Positions 1 through 10,760 of a stretch of 64,000 nt of DNA are shown here, piece by piece. The notes under the pieces were generated by a model. The model did no database searches, was not told the origin of the DNA, and saw only the letters and a list, made by a program, of their open reading frames with translations. Position 1 is the first letter of the stretch. The number at the start of each line of letters is the position of its first letter. The translations under genes and the position numbers were made by a program. Source of the DNA: Anaerobacillus sp. CMMVII (GTDB lineage: Bacteria; Bacillota; Bacilli; Bacillales; Anaerobacillaceae); the NCBI RefSeq assembly GCF_025377685.1, contig NZ_JACEHK010000001.1, positions 550,885-614,884 on the forward strand, read 5' to 3'.

Positions 1-65
1 ATTGTTGTTTTACCTGAGCCAAGATAGCCAGTTAAAACTGTGACTGGAATCCGATGATCTGTCAT
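1..65 (-). CDS. CobW/COG0523 family GTP-binding protein, N-terminal fragment
   Basis: The gene runs off the left edge, so only 21 complete codons are visible. The peptide begins MTDHRIPVTVLTGYLGSGKT and carries the Walker A loop GYLGSGKT typical of the G3E/CobW GTPases. This family includes metal chaperones such as YciC/ZagA that deliver metal under zinc limitation. A near-consensus Zur operator lies just upstream (88..109), which supports a zinc role. That role is inferred, because the CxCC metal site and the C-terminal domain are outside the window. Confidence 0.8.
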   Translation of the reverse strand, partial: MTDHRIPVTVLTGYLGSGKTT

Positions 66-87
66 AGAGGATCAACTACTTTCTATC

Positions 88-109
88 AAAATCGTAATTA
101 TTACGTTTT
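88..109. promoter_or_regulatory. Zur-type operator
   Basis: The core TCGTAATTATTACGT matches the Bacillus Zur box (TCGTAAT-N-ATTACGA) except at the last base, and the flanks are A/T rich. It lies about 23 bp upstream of the CobW start codon, where a repressor would block the promoter. Fur and PerR boxes share the 7-1-7 layout but lack the CG pairs seen here. That favours Zur. Confidence 0.7.
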
Positions 110-142
110 ACATTTTACCATATAGTAAGTTTTTCATCAAAC

Positions 143-197
143 TTGCATTTTTTCTATTTCGTTTGTATAGTGTCTAAATAGTAATGATTTCGTTTTA
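143..197 (+). promoter_or_regulatory. Promoter and second Zur-like site ahead of the FAD protein gene
   Basis: TTGCAT (143-148) and TATAGT (166-171) are separated by 17 bp and form a good sigma-A promoter. Directly behind it, 176-197 contains TAGTAATGATTTCGT, which matches the Zur box with three mismatches. It would overlap the transcription start. The site is weaker than that at 88..109, so regulation here is an inference. Confidence 0.45.
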
Positions 198-215
198 TAA
201 AAGGAGATTATCAGC

Positions 216-1364
216 ATGAAAAAATGGCTCATCATCGGGGGCGGAATCCAAGGTTGTACAATGGCAAGCTATTTAAGAAAGAGATTAGGTATAAATGAAA
301 CTGAGATGACAATTGTTGACTTAAAAGATAAGCCATTAATGAATTGGCGATTGTTCACAAAAAGAGTAGGAATGTCGTATTTACGATCACCATCGATCCA
401 TCATTTAGATCCAAGCCCATTTGCACTTGAGAAATTTGCAAAACAAAATGGTTGTAAGGATCATCTGCACTTTCATGCACCATACGATCGTCCAGATTTA
501 CAACTATTTAATCAACATTGTGATGAAATTTTCGAACAAATTGATATTGAAAAAAGTTGGGTTCAAGGTCGTGTTGTAGCGCTAACTAAATCTAATCATC
601 ATTGGATTGTAACGTTAGCAGATGGTACTGACTTTCATGCGGAAAATGTTGTGATTGCGATTGGATTAAGTGAGCAGCTAAATTGGCCAGAGTGGGCAAA
701 AGAAGGGAAAAAGTCCGGTGCGAATATTGCTCATGTATTTGATGATAAGGAACCAACAATTACTGATTCTGTTGTGATCGTAGGTGGAGGAATAAGCGCA
801 GCTCATGCAGCGCTCCAATGGAGCAAACTACGACCAAATAAAGTGACCTTGCTACCCCGTCATCCTTTAACTGTTCATCAATTTGACTCTGATCCGGGTT
901 GGTTAGGACCTAAGTATATGAACAAGTTTAGCAAAATTGGTTGTTATGAGGAGCGGAGAAAAGTTATTAAAACTGCCCGCCATCCAGGCTCTTTACCTTC
1001 AGAATTGAAAACTGAGATTGAAAGACACAGAAAACTAGGAACCTTACAAGTGAAAATAGATGAAGTAATTGAAATTCAACGGGATACGTTATTGTTGAAA
1101 TCAGGAGGGGACTTAACAACAAGTGGGATCTTATTAGCTACTGGTTTTGAACAAAAGCCGCCTGGTATGGATTGGTTACAAACGCTTATTCAAACCTATT
1201 GCTTACCATGTGCATCCTGCGGGTACCCTATTCCTAAGCCATCGTTAGAATGGGAGGAGGGACTTTATTTGCTGGGAGCTTTAGCAGAACTACAATTAGG
1301 GCCAGTTGCTAGAAATATTTCAGGAGCAAGAAGAGGGGCAGAACGAATTATCTCGTCGTTTTAA
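216..1364 (+). CDS. FAD/NAD(P)-binding protein of the ornithine/lysine N-monooxygenase-like group
   Basis: This 382-residue flavoprotein has an N-terminal dinucleotide loop IIGGGIQGC (about residues 6-14), a second one VIVGGGISAA near residue 187, and a late LLATGFE motif. Two Rossmann folds in this order are typical of SidA/IucD-like N-hydroxylases and related FAD-dependent oxidoreductases. The substrate cannot be told from sequence. The start follows AAAGGAG and a suitable spacer. The gene is divergent from a CobW GTPase, and both face Zur-like operators, so it may belong to the zinc-starvation response. No siderophore biosynthesis genes are nearby, which argues against a simple siderophore role. 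Confidence 0.7.
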   Translation: MKKWLIIGGGIQGCTMASYLRKRLGINETEMTIVDLKDKPLMNWRLFTKRVGMSYLRSPSIHHLDPSPFALEKFAKQNGCKDHLHFHAPYDRPDLQLFNQHCDEIFEQIDIEKSWVQGRVVALTKSNHHWIVTLADGTDFHAENVVIAIGLSEQLNWPEWAKEGKKSGANIAHVFDDKEPTITDSVVIVGGGISAAHAALQWSKLRPNKVTLLPRHPLTVHQFDSDPGWLGPKYMNKFSKIGCYEERRKVIKTARHPGSLPSELKTEIERHRKLGTLQVKIDEVIEIQRDTLLLKSGGDLTTSGILLATGFEQKPPGMDWLQTLIQTYCLPCASCGYPIPKPSLEWEEGLYLLGALAELQLGPVARNISGARRGAERIISSF

Positions 1365-1366
1365 AA

Positions 1367-1571
1367 GGCTCTTTTCTAAAAGCTCTTTTCGTAAACATTG
1401 TCGCTTTTTAATGATAAATAATTAAAAAATTCCTTAGATGAAGATATCACTCAATAAATTGAGTAAGAAAAGAGCGCTACTTGCTAAATAAGTTGTGAAA
1501 TCTTAGTATTTTTGTGTGAAAATCTGGCTTTTGGGATTTTTACGAAAGCAACAAACTTTGCGAAAACAGCC
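1367..1571 (+). repeat. Dispersed repeat family A, copy 1
   Basis: This is a roughly 200-bp intergenic element that opens with GGCTCTTTTC and closes with CGAAAACAGCC, so the ends are imperfect inverted repeats. The interior block around 1435-1505 (CCTTAGATGAAGATATCAC and onward) recurs in reverse at 20647..20837. Related copies lie at 15252, 34842, 43723 and 63937. No coding capacity is seen, so it resembles a MITE or a mobile palindromic unit. Confidence 0.65.
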
Positions 1572-1699
1572 GTCTTAAAACATTATTGCTTTTTAACCTA
1601 AATATATTGGAGAATTTTTAGATGGAGATTTCACCCAATAAGTTAATAGTATGTATGTTAAAAATCCATATTTTGTAATTTTATTTTTACGAAACAGCC
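1565..1699 (+). repeat. Degenerate second copy of repeat family A in tandem
   Basis: Directly behind copy 1, the segment repeats the landmarks of the family: an ACATTATTGC end, a TTAACCTAAA stretch, a GATGGAGAT-TTCACCCAATAA interior and a TTTACGAAACAGCC end. It has diverged in the middle. It suggests nested or tandem insertion. Confidence 0.45.
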
Positions 1700-1769
1700 T
1701 TTTAAAAATTAGTTCATAAAATGTGACTGTTTTCATAGCGGTATCTTTTGGAAGTAATGTATCTTAGTA

Positions 1770-1880
1770 AGAAAAGCGCAAGCGCCCTGATAAGCCCCGA
1801 CTAGCAAATGTTCTTCGAGAAAAAAAGTGTGCTCTTTCACTTTTATTCTCGAAGGTTATTTGACCGGTGAAGCTAGACAG
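1770..1880. repeat. Bacillus-type intergenic repeat (GCGCAAGCGCC...AGCTAGACAG)
   Basis: The ends AAAGCGCAAGCGCC and GAAGCTAGACAG match an intergenic repeat that I recognise from many Bacillaceae genomes. The centre is a long hairpin: CTTCGAGAA near 1813 pairs with TTCTCGAAG near 1846, with AAAGTG/CACTTT inside. No gene is present. The family assignment is from memory, not from a search. Confidence 0.5.
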
Positions 1881-1914
1881 TTATTACATTGAAATTTTAT
1901 ACATTCTTATATAG

Positions 1915-1941
1915 TAAAAAAGGAGGCCTCTTTTGGCCTCC
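1915..1941 (-). terminator. Rho-independent terminator for the minus-strand eis gene
   Basis: GGAGGCC (1922-1928) and GGCCTCC (1935-1941) form a perfect 7-bp stem. On the minus strand it is followed by a run of six T. It would end transcription coming from 3255..2078. Confidence 0.7.
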
Positions 1942-1977
1942 GCTATGAAAGAATTATAATGGAAAGAAGGAAAGCTA

Positions 1978-2061
1978 ATGTCAAAGAAAAGAAGTCTCCC
2001 TAAATTATTAACAGCATTTATTGTTGCACTGTTATTTATTATTGGATTGTTTATTTTTTAA
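1978..2061 (+). CDS. Small single-pass membrane peptide, 27 residues
   Basis: An ATG preceded by GAAGGAAAG opens a 27-codon frame, MSKKRSLPKLLTAFIVALLF followed by seven more hydrophobic residues. A basic N-terminus followed by about 18 hydrophobic residues predicts one membrane helix. A TATAAT-like box lies at about 1955. It sits between the terminator and the 3' end of the convergent eis gene. I do not recognise the family. It could be a small stress or toxin-like membrane peptide, or a chance frame. Confidence 0.4.
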   Translation: MSKKRSLPKLLTAFIVALLFIIGLFIF

Positions 2062-2077
2062 GTCTATGGAGCATGCC

Positions 2078-3255
2078 TTAAAAAAAGTCGAAAAGTGCAG
2101 GTGCTTTTGCTGGGATTGCTTTTTCAAGTAATGTTATTTCTGTTTCTTTACCCGAGATTGCATCGAACTTAAGCAGTGTTGTTGGAGTTTGATAGTTTAG
2201 TAACATCGTTGTTAAGCTTTGAATCGAGCAAGAAATTCCTCGTTTTGGAGGGTGAATACATGAGGACCCTTCTTTCGTCATTTGAAACTTTCTCACTTCG
2301 TCTTTAGTAACAAAGTAAGTTCCTGTATTCCATTCGCAAAATTGGTCTTCGATATGAAGCACGATCGTCTCATCTTCGCCTAAGTGAAATGGATACAATG
2401 AGAGAAAAGGCTCTACATCAACAATCCGTGCCATGAAGTAAGCCTCTAGTTTTTGATCGACTAGTGGGTTATCAATAAAAACAAAGCAGGGTCATGAGCG
2501 GAAGTTGAATATTCAACAGTTTCAACCATCGAGTCATGGTTTGAAATAAAGTGCCAAAGAGATTTCCAAGCTTCGGTGGTTAAATAAGTCAATTCATATA
2601 CTATCATCTTTCGTTGTTTGACATCATAGGCAATATAACCTTGAGCTTCCCCTTGTTGGTCAAAATAAACTGCACATTGACCTTTCATATTAGGGAAGAG
2701 TCGTTTCTCCCACCAGTTTTTGTCACGCACTAACATTCCGTTAAAATTTAATGCAAAACGGTGATAAATTGAATTTAGTAGATGAACTTCCGGTTTCACA
2801 CGGCGAATCGAACCCAAACCTCGTTGAAAGTCAGGAAATTGGTCTTTTTTAACAGTGACTTTTTTTCTGTCAGTAAATAGCTCCCATCCATACTTTCGGT
2901 AAAATGGAATTGAAAATGGAAACAAGTAAGAAATCGTTTGACCTTTTTTTTTCATTTCCTCTAAGCTTTTCTTCAGTAATGTTTTTACTAAACCGCCTCT
3001 ACGGTGCTCTGGCCAGGTGACGACACCTGAGACAGCACCCATCTTAAATTCCTGTCCTTGAATATAAGTTTTAAAAGGAAGCACAGTTACTTTCGAAATA
3101 ATTAATTCATTTTCTTCGATAACCCATGTATCTTCAGGATCAATCATTTCTTTCCGAATGCTTCGTTGTTCTTCAGTTAACTCTAATTGAAAGGCAAATT
3201 CAGACATAGAAATGCTAAAATCTATTTCTTCCGAAGTTAATTTTCGGATCTTCAT
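2078..3255 (-). pseudogene. Eis-type GNAT N-acetyltransferase, split by one frameshift
   Basis: Two frames together make one protein of about 392 residues, the normal Eis length. The first 264 codons hold the GNAT fold with the acetyl-CoA loop HRRGGLVKTLL, and the last 120 codons hold the C-terminal sterol-carrier-like domain. The break is at about 2465. Adding one A to read LLINPLVDQKLEAYF restores a continuous frame through to MARIVDVEPF. Eis proteins acetylate amines on various substrates. The start follows a purine-rich GGGTGAGC. The gene is divergent from the adhE transcription unit. It is probably intact in the organism, with the break a sequencing error. Confidence 0.75.
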
Positions 3256-3362
3256 AGCAGCTCACCCCACATAAATTTGTGAAAACAGTACTTATAATTT
3301 CGCCATTTGTAAAAATAATCCTTTATTAGCAATAATGAAAACGGTTTAAAAACGGTCAAAGT

Positions 3363-3380
3363 TTGTTCACTGTTTCACAA
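3363..3380. promoter_or_regulatory. Rex-like operator upstream of the adhE unit
   Basis: TTGTTCACTGTTTCACAA matches the Rex consensus TTGTGAA-N4-TTCACAA at 12 of 14 defined bases, with a perfect right half. Rex represses fermentation genes when NADH/NAD+ is low. A one-mismatch cre-like sequence is at 3335-3349. Both sit ahead of 3430..3657 and adhE, the expected place for redox and carbon control. Confidence 0.6.
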
Positions 3381-3429
3381 ACTTTTCTATGCTACAATAA
3401 AGTCAAGAAAAGAAAAGGAGTTGAGCTAA

Positions 3430-3657
3430 ATGATCTTATGTCAATGGAAAGACTTCTCAACAGATACAGAAACATACTCACAACAAATGTTTGAAGAACT
3501 TGTTGGAGATGAATTTGAAGCGATGATGTTCGAAGAGGGAAAAGAAATTCCTGCCTATATTTGGACTGTGAATTATGTTTGTATTATTAAGTCCAATTCA
3601 AAGTTGTACAATGATATCTCGATAACAAAAATTCAAAGAAACCCTGTTTGTGAATAA
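3430..3657 (+). CDS. Hypothetical protein upstream of adhE
   Basis: A 75-residue acidic protein, MILCQWKDFSTDTETYSQQM onward, preceded by AAAGGAGTTGAGCTAA. I do not recognise a family and see no membrane segment or metal motif. It is 57 bp from the adhE start with no terminator between, so the two may be cotranscribed under the Rex-like site. The last 25 residues look less protein-like than the first 50, so a hidden frameshift cannot be excluded. Confidence 0.5.
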   Translation: MILCQWKDFSTDTETYSQQMFEELVGDEFEAMMFEEGKEIPAYIWTVNYVCIIKSNSKLYNDISITKIQRNPVCE

Positions 3658-3714
3658 TAAAAATTTTTTTGTGGAGTTATGCTCAACACTTCACAATCTA
3701 TAGGAGGTTTTACG

Positions 3715-6318
3715 ATGGCGGTAGTAGAGAAAGAAATGAAAAAACAAGATGATGTATCAAAAATGATTATGTCTTTAGTAGAAAATGGGCAAGTGGCATT
3801 AAAAGAGTTTTTAAGTTTTGATCAAGAAACAGTCGATACCATTGTGAAGGAAATGGCGTTAGCTGGCCTTGATCAGCACATGCCATTAGCAAAACTCGCC
3901 ATTGAAGAAACAAAGCGTGGCGTCTACGAGGACAAAATCATCAAGAATATGTTCGCAACAGAATACGTGTACCACAACATTAAGTACGACAAAACAGTTG
4001 GAGTCATTGACGATAATGAACATGAGGGTGTTGTTCAAATTGCCGAGCCAGTTGGGGTTGTGGCAGGTGTTACGCCGGTAACGAATCCAACATCGACGAC
4101 GATGTTTAAAGCATTAATTGCAATGAAAACAAGAAACCCAATTATTTTTGCCTTTCATCCGTCTGCTCAAAAATGTAGCAGTGAAGCAGCACGAATTGTA
4201 AGAGATGCAGCGATTAAAGCAGGAGCGCCAAAGCATTGTATTCAATGGATCGAAGCGCCTTCTATTGAGGCGACGCAACAGTTAATGAATCATCCAGGCG
4301 TTGCACTTGTTCTTGCGACTGGTGGAGCGGGAATGGTGAAATCAGCATATAGTACTGGAAAACCAGCCTTAGGTGTTGGTCCAGGAAATGTTCCTTGTTA
4401 TATCGAAAAAACAGCGATTTTGAAACGTGCTGTAAATGACTTAATTCTCTCAAAAACCTTTGATAACGGGATGATTTGCGCCTCTGAACAAGCAGCGATT
4501 GTTGATCAAGAGATATATGAAGAAGTAAAAGAAGAAATGAAAGCAAACAACTGCCATTTTCTAAGTGAAGCAGAAAAGGCGAAGGTTGAAAAGCTAGTAA
4601 TAAGTGAGAAAACATGTGCGGTAAATCCTGATATCGTTGGGAAATCTCCCTACTATATTGCAAAACTTGCAGGAGTGAAAGTGCCTGAAGATACAAAAAT
4701 CTTAATTGCCGAACTAACAGGTGTTGGTCCAGAGTTCCCGTTATCTAGAGAAAAATTAAGTCCAGTTCTTGCATTCTATAAAGCAACTACTACAGAAGAA
4801 GGCTTAACTCTTGCAGAAGAAATGCTAGAGTTTGGTGGTCTAGGTCACTCGGCGGTTATCCACTCAAACGATGATGCGGTTATTACCGAATTTGGCAAAC
4901 GTATGAAGGCAGGACGTTTAATTGTGAACGCACCGTCAAGTCAGGGAGCTATCGGCGATATTTACAATGCATTTATGCCTTCGTTAACTTTAGGTTGTGG
5001 TTCATACGGTCGTAATTCAGTTTCCTCAAACGTTAGTGCAGTTCATTTGTTAAATATTAAACGGTTAGCGAGAAGGAATACAAATATGCAATGGTTTAAA
5101 GTTCCACCAAAAATCTATTTCGAGAAACACTCTACACAATATCTATCAAAAATGCCGAACATCTCAAAAGCAATTATTGTCACTGACCCAGGGATGGTAA
5201 AGCTAGGCTATGTTGACAAAGTTCTTTATTATTTAAGAAAACGTGCAGACTATGTTCATTGTGAGATATTCGCGGATGTTGAGCCAGATCCATCAATTGA
5301 AACGGTAATGAAAGGTGCAGAAATGATGCACAACTTCCAACCAGATGTTGTAATCGCTTTAGGTGGGGGTTCCGCGATGGATGCAGCTAAGGGAATGTGG
5401 TTATTTTATGAGCATCCAGAAACTGATTTTAACGGCTTAAAACAAAAGTTTTTAGATATCCGTAAGCGAGTGTTTAAATATCCAAGTCTCGGTGGAAAGG
5501 CACAATTTGTAGCAATTCCAACTACTTCTGGAACAGGTTCTGAAGTTACATCTTTTTCAGTAATTACGGACAAAGAAAATAATGTAAAGTATCCATTAGC
5601 AGATTATGAGTTAACACCAGATGTCGCCATAATTGATCCGCAATTTGTAATGACTGTTCCAAAGCATGTGACTGCCGACACTGGAATGGATGTATTAACC
5701 CATGCGATTGAGGCGTATGTATCAATAATGGCCAATGACTATACGGACGGGCTTGCGATGAAAGCTATTCAATTGGTATTTAAGCACTTGCCGACTGCTT
5801 ATCGAAATGGCAGTGATGAAGTTGCTCGCGAAAAAATGCATAATGCTTCGACAATTGCAGGAATGGCGTTTGCTAATGCATTCTTAGGAATTAATCATAG
5901 CTTAGCACACAAACTAGGAGCTGAATTTCATATTCCACATGGACGTGCAAACACGATCTTAATGCCGCATGTCATTCGCTACAATGCAACGAAACCGAAG
6001 AAGTTCACAGCCTTCCCTAAATACGAGCATTTCATCGCTGATGAGCGTTATGCTGAGATTGCTAGAATGCTTGGTTTACCTTCTAGAACGACAGAAGAGG
6101 GTGTTGAAAGCTTAATCCAGGCAATCATTAAATTAGCCAAAGAATTAGACATTCCAATGAGCATTCAGGCTTGTGGAGTCACGCAAAAGGACTTTGAAGC
6201 AAAAGTTGGTCAGCTTTCGGATCGAGCTTTTGAAGATCAGTGTACAACAGCAAATCCAAAGCTACCATTAGTTACAGAATTAGCAGACATTTACCGCAAG
6301 GCTTTTATAGGGGTATAA
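3715..6318 (+). CDS. adhE: Bifunctional acetaldehyde-CoA/alcohol dehydrogenase
   Basis: AdhE converts acetyl-CoA to acetaldehyde and then ethanol, reoxidising two NADH during fermentation. The 867-residue length is typical. The N-terminal aldehyde dehydrogenase half carries the catalytic cysteine in MICASEQ (about C255). The C-terminal iron-dependent alcohol dehydrogenase half has the nucleotide loop [11 protein letters not shown] (from about 550), HAIEAYV (about 663) and the metal-binding region SLAHKLG...IPHGRAN. The ATG at 3715 was chosen over an in-frame codon at 3679 because TAGGAGGTTTTACG sits directly before it. The upstream Rex-like operator fits its role. The enzyme family commonly assembles into filaments called spirosomes. 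Confidence 0.97.
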   Translation: MAVVEKEMKKQDDVSKMIMSLVENGQVALKEFLSFDQETVDTIVKEMALAGLDQHMPLAKLAIEETKRGVYEDKIIKNMFATEYVYHNIKYDKTVGVIDDNEHEGVVQIAEPVGVVAGVTPVTNPTSTTMFKALIAMKTRNPIIFAFHPSAQKCSSEAARIVRDAAIKAGAPKHCIQWIEAPSIEATQQLMNHPGVALVLATGGAGMVKSAYSTGKPALGVGPGNVPCYIEKTAILKRAVNDLILSKTFDNGMICASEQAAIVDQEIYEEVKEEMKANNCHFLSEAEKAKVEKLVISEKTCAVNPDIVGKSPYYIAKLAGVKVPEDTKILIAELTGVGPEFPLSREKLSPVLAFYKATTTEEGLTLAEEMLEFGGLGHSAVIHSNDDAVITEFGKRMKAGRLIVNAPSSQGAIGDIYNAFMPSLTLGCGSYGRNSVSSNVSAVHLLNIKRLARRNTNMQWFKVPPKIYFEKHSTQYLSKMPNISKAIIVTDPGMVKLGYVDKVLYYLRKRADYVHCEIFADVEPDPSIETVMKGAEMMHNFQPDVVIALGGGSAMDAAKGMWLFYEHPETDFNGLKQKFLDIRKRVFKYPSLGGKAQFVAIPTTSGTGSEVTSFSVITDKENNVKYPLADYELTPDVAIIDPQFVMTVPKHVTADTGMDVLTHAIEAYVSIMANDYTDGLAMKAIQLVFKHLPTAYRNGSDEVAREKMHNASTIAGMAFANAFLGINHSLAHKLGAEFHIPHGRANTILMPHVIRYNATKPKKFTAFPKYEHFIADERYAEIARMLGLPSRTTEEGVESLIQAIIKLAKELDIPMSIQACGVTQKDFEAKVGQLSDRAFEDQCTTANPKLPLVTELADIYRKAFIGV

Positions 6319-6325
6319 CAAAATG

Positions 6326-6368
6326 AAGTCAATCTTTAGGTAATTGAAACTAAGGGTTGGCTTTTTTT
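6326..6368 (+). terminator. Terminator after adhE
   Basis: AAGTCAATCTTTAG pairs with CTAAGGGTTGGCTT, allowing G-U pairs, to give a 14-bp stem followed by seven T. No gene is seen in 6370-6700. That stretch is A/T rich and holds the odhA promoter region (TATAAT at 6559-6564). Confidence 0.75.
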
Positions 6369-6704
6369 GTTGTTATAAAGAAGCTTCCCGAGTAGTATTT
6401 GTGCATATATTTTTAATAAAACCTGCTGACAAACTATTGTTCTAGATGAATTAATCATTTTTGTACTAAGTCAATACTTAAAAAAAATATTACCAAAAAA
6501 AGCGTTTTCTTTTGAAAAACAATTAACACTATGATAATGTTGTTAACGTAAAATAGTTATAATAGTGTAATTTTTTGTTAGTAAATGAGCAATGTATATG
6601 TATGTTAATGAATTTCATCATTCATTACTTTTGCCATTAAGTTGTTGCGTAAAGGTATTTTGAAATTCAATCATGTATGTTTAAAAATTTGGAGGGTTTC
6701 TGGG

Positions 6705-9523
6705 ATGGGAAGAACATTTAATAGCAACGAAGATCCTTGGCAAAGCTTTTCAGGTCCGAATTTAGCCTATCTTATGGATGTTTACGATTTGTATCTAAAG
6801 GATGCAAATCAGGTAGATGAGGAATTAAGAACTTTATTTGATAAATGGGGTCCGCCTCTATCATTGAATGCGAATGAAGAGAGTCCACAATTAGCCGAAG
6901 CAATTAAGAGCACAGATATCAGGAAAGTAGTTTCTGCTACGAAATTAGCTGACCATATCCGTCAATTCGGGCACTTATATGCTGATTTAGATCCAATTCA
7001 TAAGGAACGTAAAAAGCTGGAATTAAACTTGGCAGATTTCGAACTAACAAGAATGGATTTAGAGAAGTTACCCGCAGACATCATTTGTGCCGTTGCTCCA
7101 ACGCGATTAAATAATGCTTATGAAGCAATTCTATATTTAAAAGATTGTTATACAAAAACAATAGGTTTTGAGTTAAGTCATGTTCATAAGGACAATGAAA
7201 AACAATGGTTAACTGAAAAAATTGAAACAGGTGCCCTGTATCATAATTTTTCTACCGATAAGAAATTAAACCTTCTCAAGAAGTTAACAGAAGTTGAGGA
7301 ATTTGAAAACTTCCTCCAACGGACATTCGTTGGACAAAAGCGGTTTTCTGTAGAAGGGTTAGATTCTCTTATTCCAATGCTCCAGGAAGTCATTCAACAA
7401 TCGGTTCAAGACGGTGTCACAAATGTAATGATTGGTATGGCACACCGTGGTAGGTTAAGTGTTCTCGCTCATGTACTAAACAAACCATATGAGAAGATTT
7501 TTGCTGAATTCCAGCAAGCGCCAAATAGAGAACTTGTTCCTTCAGAAGGTTCGACAGGAATTAACTTCGGATGGACTGGAGATGTAAAGTATCATCTAGG
7601 TGCAGATTTAGAAGTCCAAAAAAAGCTAAAGTGACATTGGCGAATAACCCAAGTCACCTAGAATTTGTTGCACCGATTGTGCAAGGCTTTACGAGAGCGG
7701 TTCAGGATGATCGTTCAACAAAAGGATATCCTGTTCAAGACACATCTAAAGCTTATTCCATTATTATACACGGTGATGCTGCGTTCCCAGGACAAGGAAT
7801 TGTCTCAGAAACATTGAATTTAAGTCGCCTTAAAGGATATTCAATTGGCGGTAGTATTCATTTAATTGCAAATAATAATATTGGTTTTACGACAGATAGT
7901 AGTGACTCAAGATCTACGCTATATGCTAGTGACTTAGCTAAAGGATTTGAGGTACCAATTATTCATGTAAATGCTGATGATCCAGAAGCGTGTCTATCGG
8001 CAATTTTGTTCGCCTTTGAATATCGTAAAACGTTTAAGCAAGATTTTATCATCGATCTAATCGGTTACCGTCGTTACGGTCATAATGAAATGGATGAACC
8101 GGCAACAACTCAACCGAAAATGTATGACATTATTCGTCAGCATCCAACGGTAAAAACAATTTATAAAAATACATTAGTGAACCAAGGTCTATTAAAAGAA
8201 GACTTTAAAGAATACGAACAAGACGCAAAACAACAGCTTCAGGAAAGTTATGAAACTGTGAAGAAGCTTGGGAATGAAAAGGTGGCAAATATCAAACGAT
8301 CTGGAAATGTCATTTTCCCATTCGATGATATCGAAACAAAAGCATCGAAAGAGCTTCTTAATGAGATTAACGAACAACTACTTCAATGGCCGAAAGAATT
8401 CTCAGTGTTTCCTAAGTTAGGTAACATTCTAAGTAGGAGAAAAACGGCTTTAGGTGATGAGGGTAAAATCGATTGGGGATTAGCTGAAACGTTAGCTTTT
8501 GCTACGATTTTACATGATGGAACGCCAATTAGGTTAACGGGTCAAGACTCAGAGCGCGGAACATTTGCGCAACGACACGTGGTTTTAAATGACTATAAAA
8601 CAGGAAAGAAATTTTCACCACTGCATCTACTGAACACAAGCAACGCATCTTTTGCTGTTCATAATAGTCCGTTATCAGAAATGGCAGTTGTCGGCTATGA
8701 TTACGGCTACAATGTCATTGCTGAAGAGACACTCGTTCTATGGGAGGCTCAATACGGTGATTTTGCGAATGGAGCCCAAGTATTATTTGACCAATTTATT
8801 GCTGCTGGAAGAGCCAAGTGGGAGCAAAAGTCTGGTTTAGTAGTGCTATTGCCACATGGATATGAGGGGCAAGGCCCAGAGCATTCTAGTGCAAGGTTGG
8901 AACGTTTCTTACAATTAGCTGCAGAGAATAACTGGACTGTTGGAAACTTAACGAGTTCTGCGCAATACTTCCATATTCTTAGAAGGCAAGCCGCGACTTT
9001 AGGAAAGGATTTTGTACGTCCGCTCGTTCTAATGACACCAAAAAGTTTACTACGTCACCGCTTAACAGCTTCTACTGGTTTGGAATTAGCAGAAGGAAAG
9101 TTCCAACCGATTATAGAGGATGAGGTTTCTACACAAACGGAAGCTGTGAAACGTCTTGTATTATGTAGCGGGAAAATTGCGATTGATCTCAAGGAGACAT
9201 TAATGGAACAACCGTCTAATACTGATTGGCTTCATATTGTCAGGGTGGAGGAACTCTATCCCTTCCCGAAAGAAAAGATCAAAGAGGTTATTTCCCGTTT
9301 CCCAGCACTAGAAGAGATTGCTTGGGTTCAAGAAGAACCACAAAATATGGGGGCATGGTCATACATGAATTTAAAAATTCGTGCCGCTGCTCCTGAAAAT
9401 ATGAAGATTCGCTATATTGGTCGACCATACCGTTCAAGTCCAGCTGAAGGAGATCCTACAGCCCATAAATTAGAGCAAAAAAGAATTATAGCTGAAACGT
9501 TAAAGGGAGGGCATCAAGGATGA
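6705..9523 (+). pseudogene. odhA: 2-oxoglutarate dehydrogenase E1 component, one frameshift
   Basis: E1 decarboxylates 2-oxoglutarate with thiamine diphosphate and passes the succinyl group to the E2 lipoyl arm. The two frames join into about 939 residues, the usual size. They contain the N-terminal DPWQSFSGPNLAYLMD segment, [39 protein letters not shown] and NNNIGFTT. The break lies in the A7 run at 7618-7624: with eight A the frame reads [20 protein letters not shown]. The start follows TTGGAGGGTTTCTGGG. It overlaps odhB by four bases, so the two are translationally coupled. A lone missing A in a homopolymer of a conserved TCA gene is most likely a sequencing error. Confidence 0.9.
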
Positions 9524-10752
9524 TAGAAATCATTGTTCCACAACTTGCAGAATCCGTTACGGAAGGAACAATTGCCGCTTGGTTAAAACAGCCAGGAGAT
9601 AGAATTAACGCTGGTGATTATATCGTTGAGCTAGAAACTGATAAAGTAAATGTTGAGATTAATGCTGAAACTTCTGGGTTCCTGAAGGAAGTGTTGAAGC
9701 AACCTGGTGATACTGTTCAGGTAGGCGAGGTCATCGCGTATATCGTTGAAAGTGAAGAAACTACTGCTAACCTTGAGCCGAAAGCTGTTGAAGAAGTTAA
9801 GGAAGTGAAAGAAGCTCCTAAGGCATTAGATGAGTTAGCTAAACAGGAAGGTAGACCGCTGGCATTCCCTGCAGCGCGAAAGCTGGCACGTGAAAAGGGG
9901 ATTGACTTAGGGGCAGTTGCAACTAATGATCCGCTTGGAAGAGTTAGAAAACAGGATGTAGAGTCTTATAAAGCTCCTACACCTCAACCATCAGCTCCAG
10001 CCCCCGTAGCGAAACAAGAGGAAGCCGTGAAACCGTTGAACGTTAGTTCGTCTAAACCGGTTGAAAGAATGAAGATGTCACGACGTCGCCAAACAATTGC
10101 CAAGCGCTTAGTTGAGGCACAACAAACAGCTGCAATGTTGACGACTTATAACGAAGTTGATATGTCAGCTTTATTAGACTTACGCAAACGCCGTAAAGAT
10201 CAATTTTTTGAACAAAATGGCGTGAAACTTGGCTTTATGTCATTCTTTACAAAAGCATGTATCATTGCTTTGAAAAAGTTCCCATTAGTAAACGCGGAAA
10301 TTCAAGGTGACGAAATTGTTTTGAAAAAATTCTATGACATTGGTGTTGCGGTATCAACTGACGAAGGCTTAGTTGTTCCAGTTGTCAGAGAAGCAGACCG
10401 CTTAGGTTTTGCTGAAATTGAGCGTGAAATTGGTGACCTTGCGAAAAAAGCTAGAGATAATAAACTTAAGCTTGATGATCTTCAAGGTGGTACATTTACA
10501 ATTACAAACGGTGGTGTATTTGGATCGTTATGGTCAACACCAATCCTTAATGCTCCTCAAGTAGGAATATTGGGGATGCACAAAATTCAAATGCGTCCTG
10601 TTGCAATTGATGATGATCATTTTGAAAATCGACCAATGATGTACCTTGCTCTATCATATGATCACCGTATTATTGATGGAAAAGAGGCAGTTGGTTTCTT
10701 AGTTAAGGTAAAAGAACTACTAGAGGACCCAGAATCACTGTTTCTAGGTTAA
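9520..10752 (+). CDS. odhB: Dihydrolipoyl succinyltransferase (E2 of 2-oxoglutarate dehydrogenase)
   Basis: E2 carries the succinyl group on a lipoyl-lysine and transfers it to CoA. Domains in order are a single lipoyl domain (1-75, lipoylated lysine in ETDKVNV, about K42), an Ala/Pro/Glu-rich linker, the peripheral-subunit-binding domain ([17 protein letters not shown], about 115-150), a Pro/Ala linker, and the catalytic domain with SYDHRIIDG (histidine about 382). The 410-residue length is normal for OdhB/SucB. Its ATG overlaps the odhA stop. No E3 gene follows; in Bacillus E3 is encoded with pyruvate dehydrogenase. Confidence 0.96.
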   Translation: MIEIIVPQLAESVTEGTIAAWLKQPGDRINAGDYIVELETDKVNVEINAETSGFLKEVLKQPGDTVQVGEVIAYIVESEETTANLEPKAVEEVKEVKEAPKALDELAKQEGRPLAFPAARKLAREKGIDLGAVATNDPLGRVRKQDVESYKAPTPQPSAPAPVAKQEEAVKPLNVSSSKPVERMKMSRRRQTIAKRLVEAQQTAAMLTTYNEVDMSALLDLRKRRKDQFFEQNGVKLGFMSFFTKACIIALKKFPLVNAEIQGDEIVLKKFYDIGVAVSTDEGLVVPVVREADRLGFAEIEREIGDLAKKARDNKLKLDDLQGGTFTITNGGVFGSLWSTPILNAPQVGILGMHKIQMRPVAIDDDHFENRPMMYLALSYDHRIIDGKEAVGFLVKVKELLEDPESLFLG

Positions 10753-10760
10753 ATATTTAA

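Noticed and set aside
4262-4696. Open frame of 144 codons on the minus strand inside adhE
   Set aside because: It is antisense to a highly conserved part of AdhE and has Leu/Gln-rich low-complexity composition with no ribosome site.
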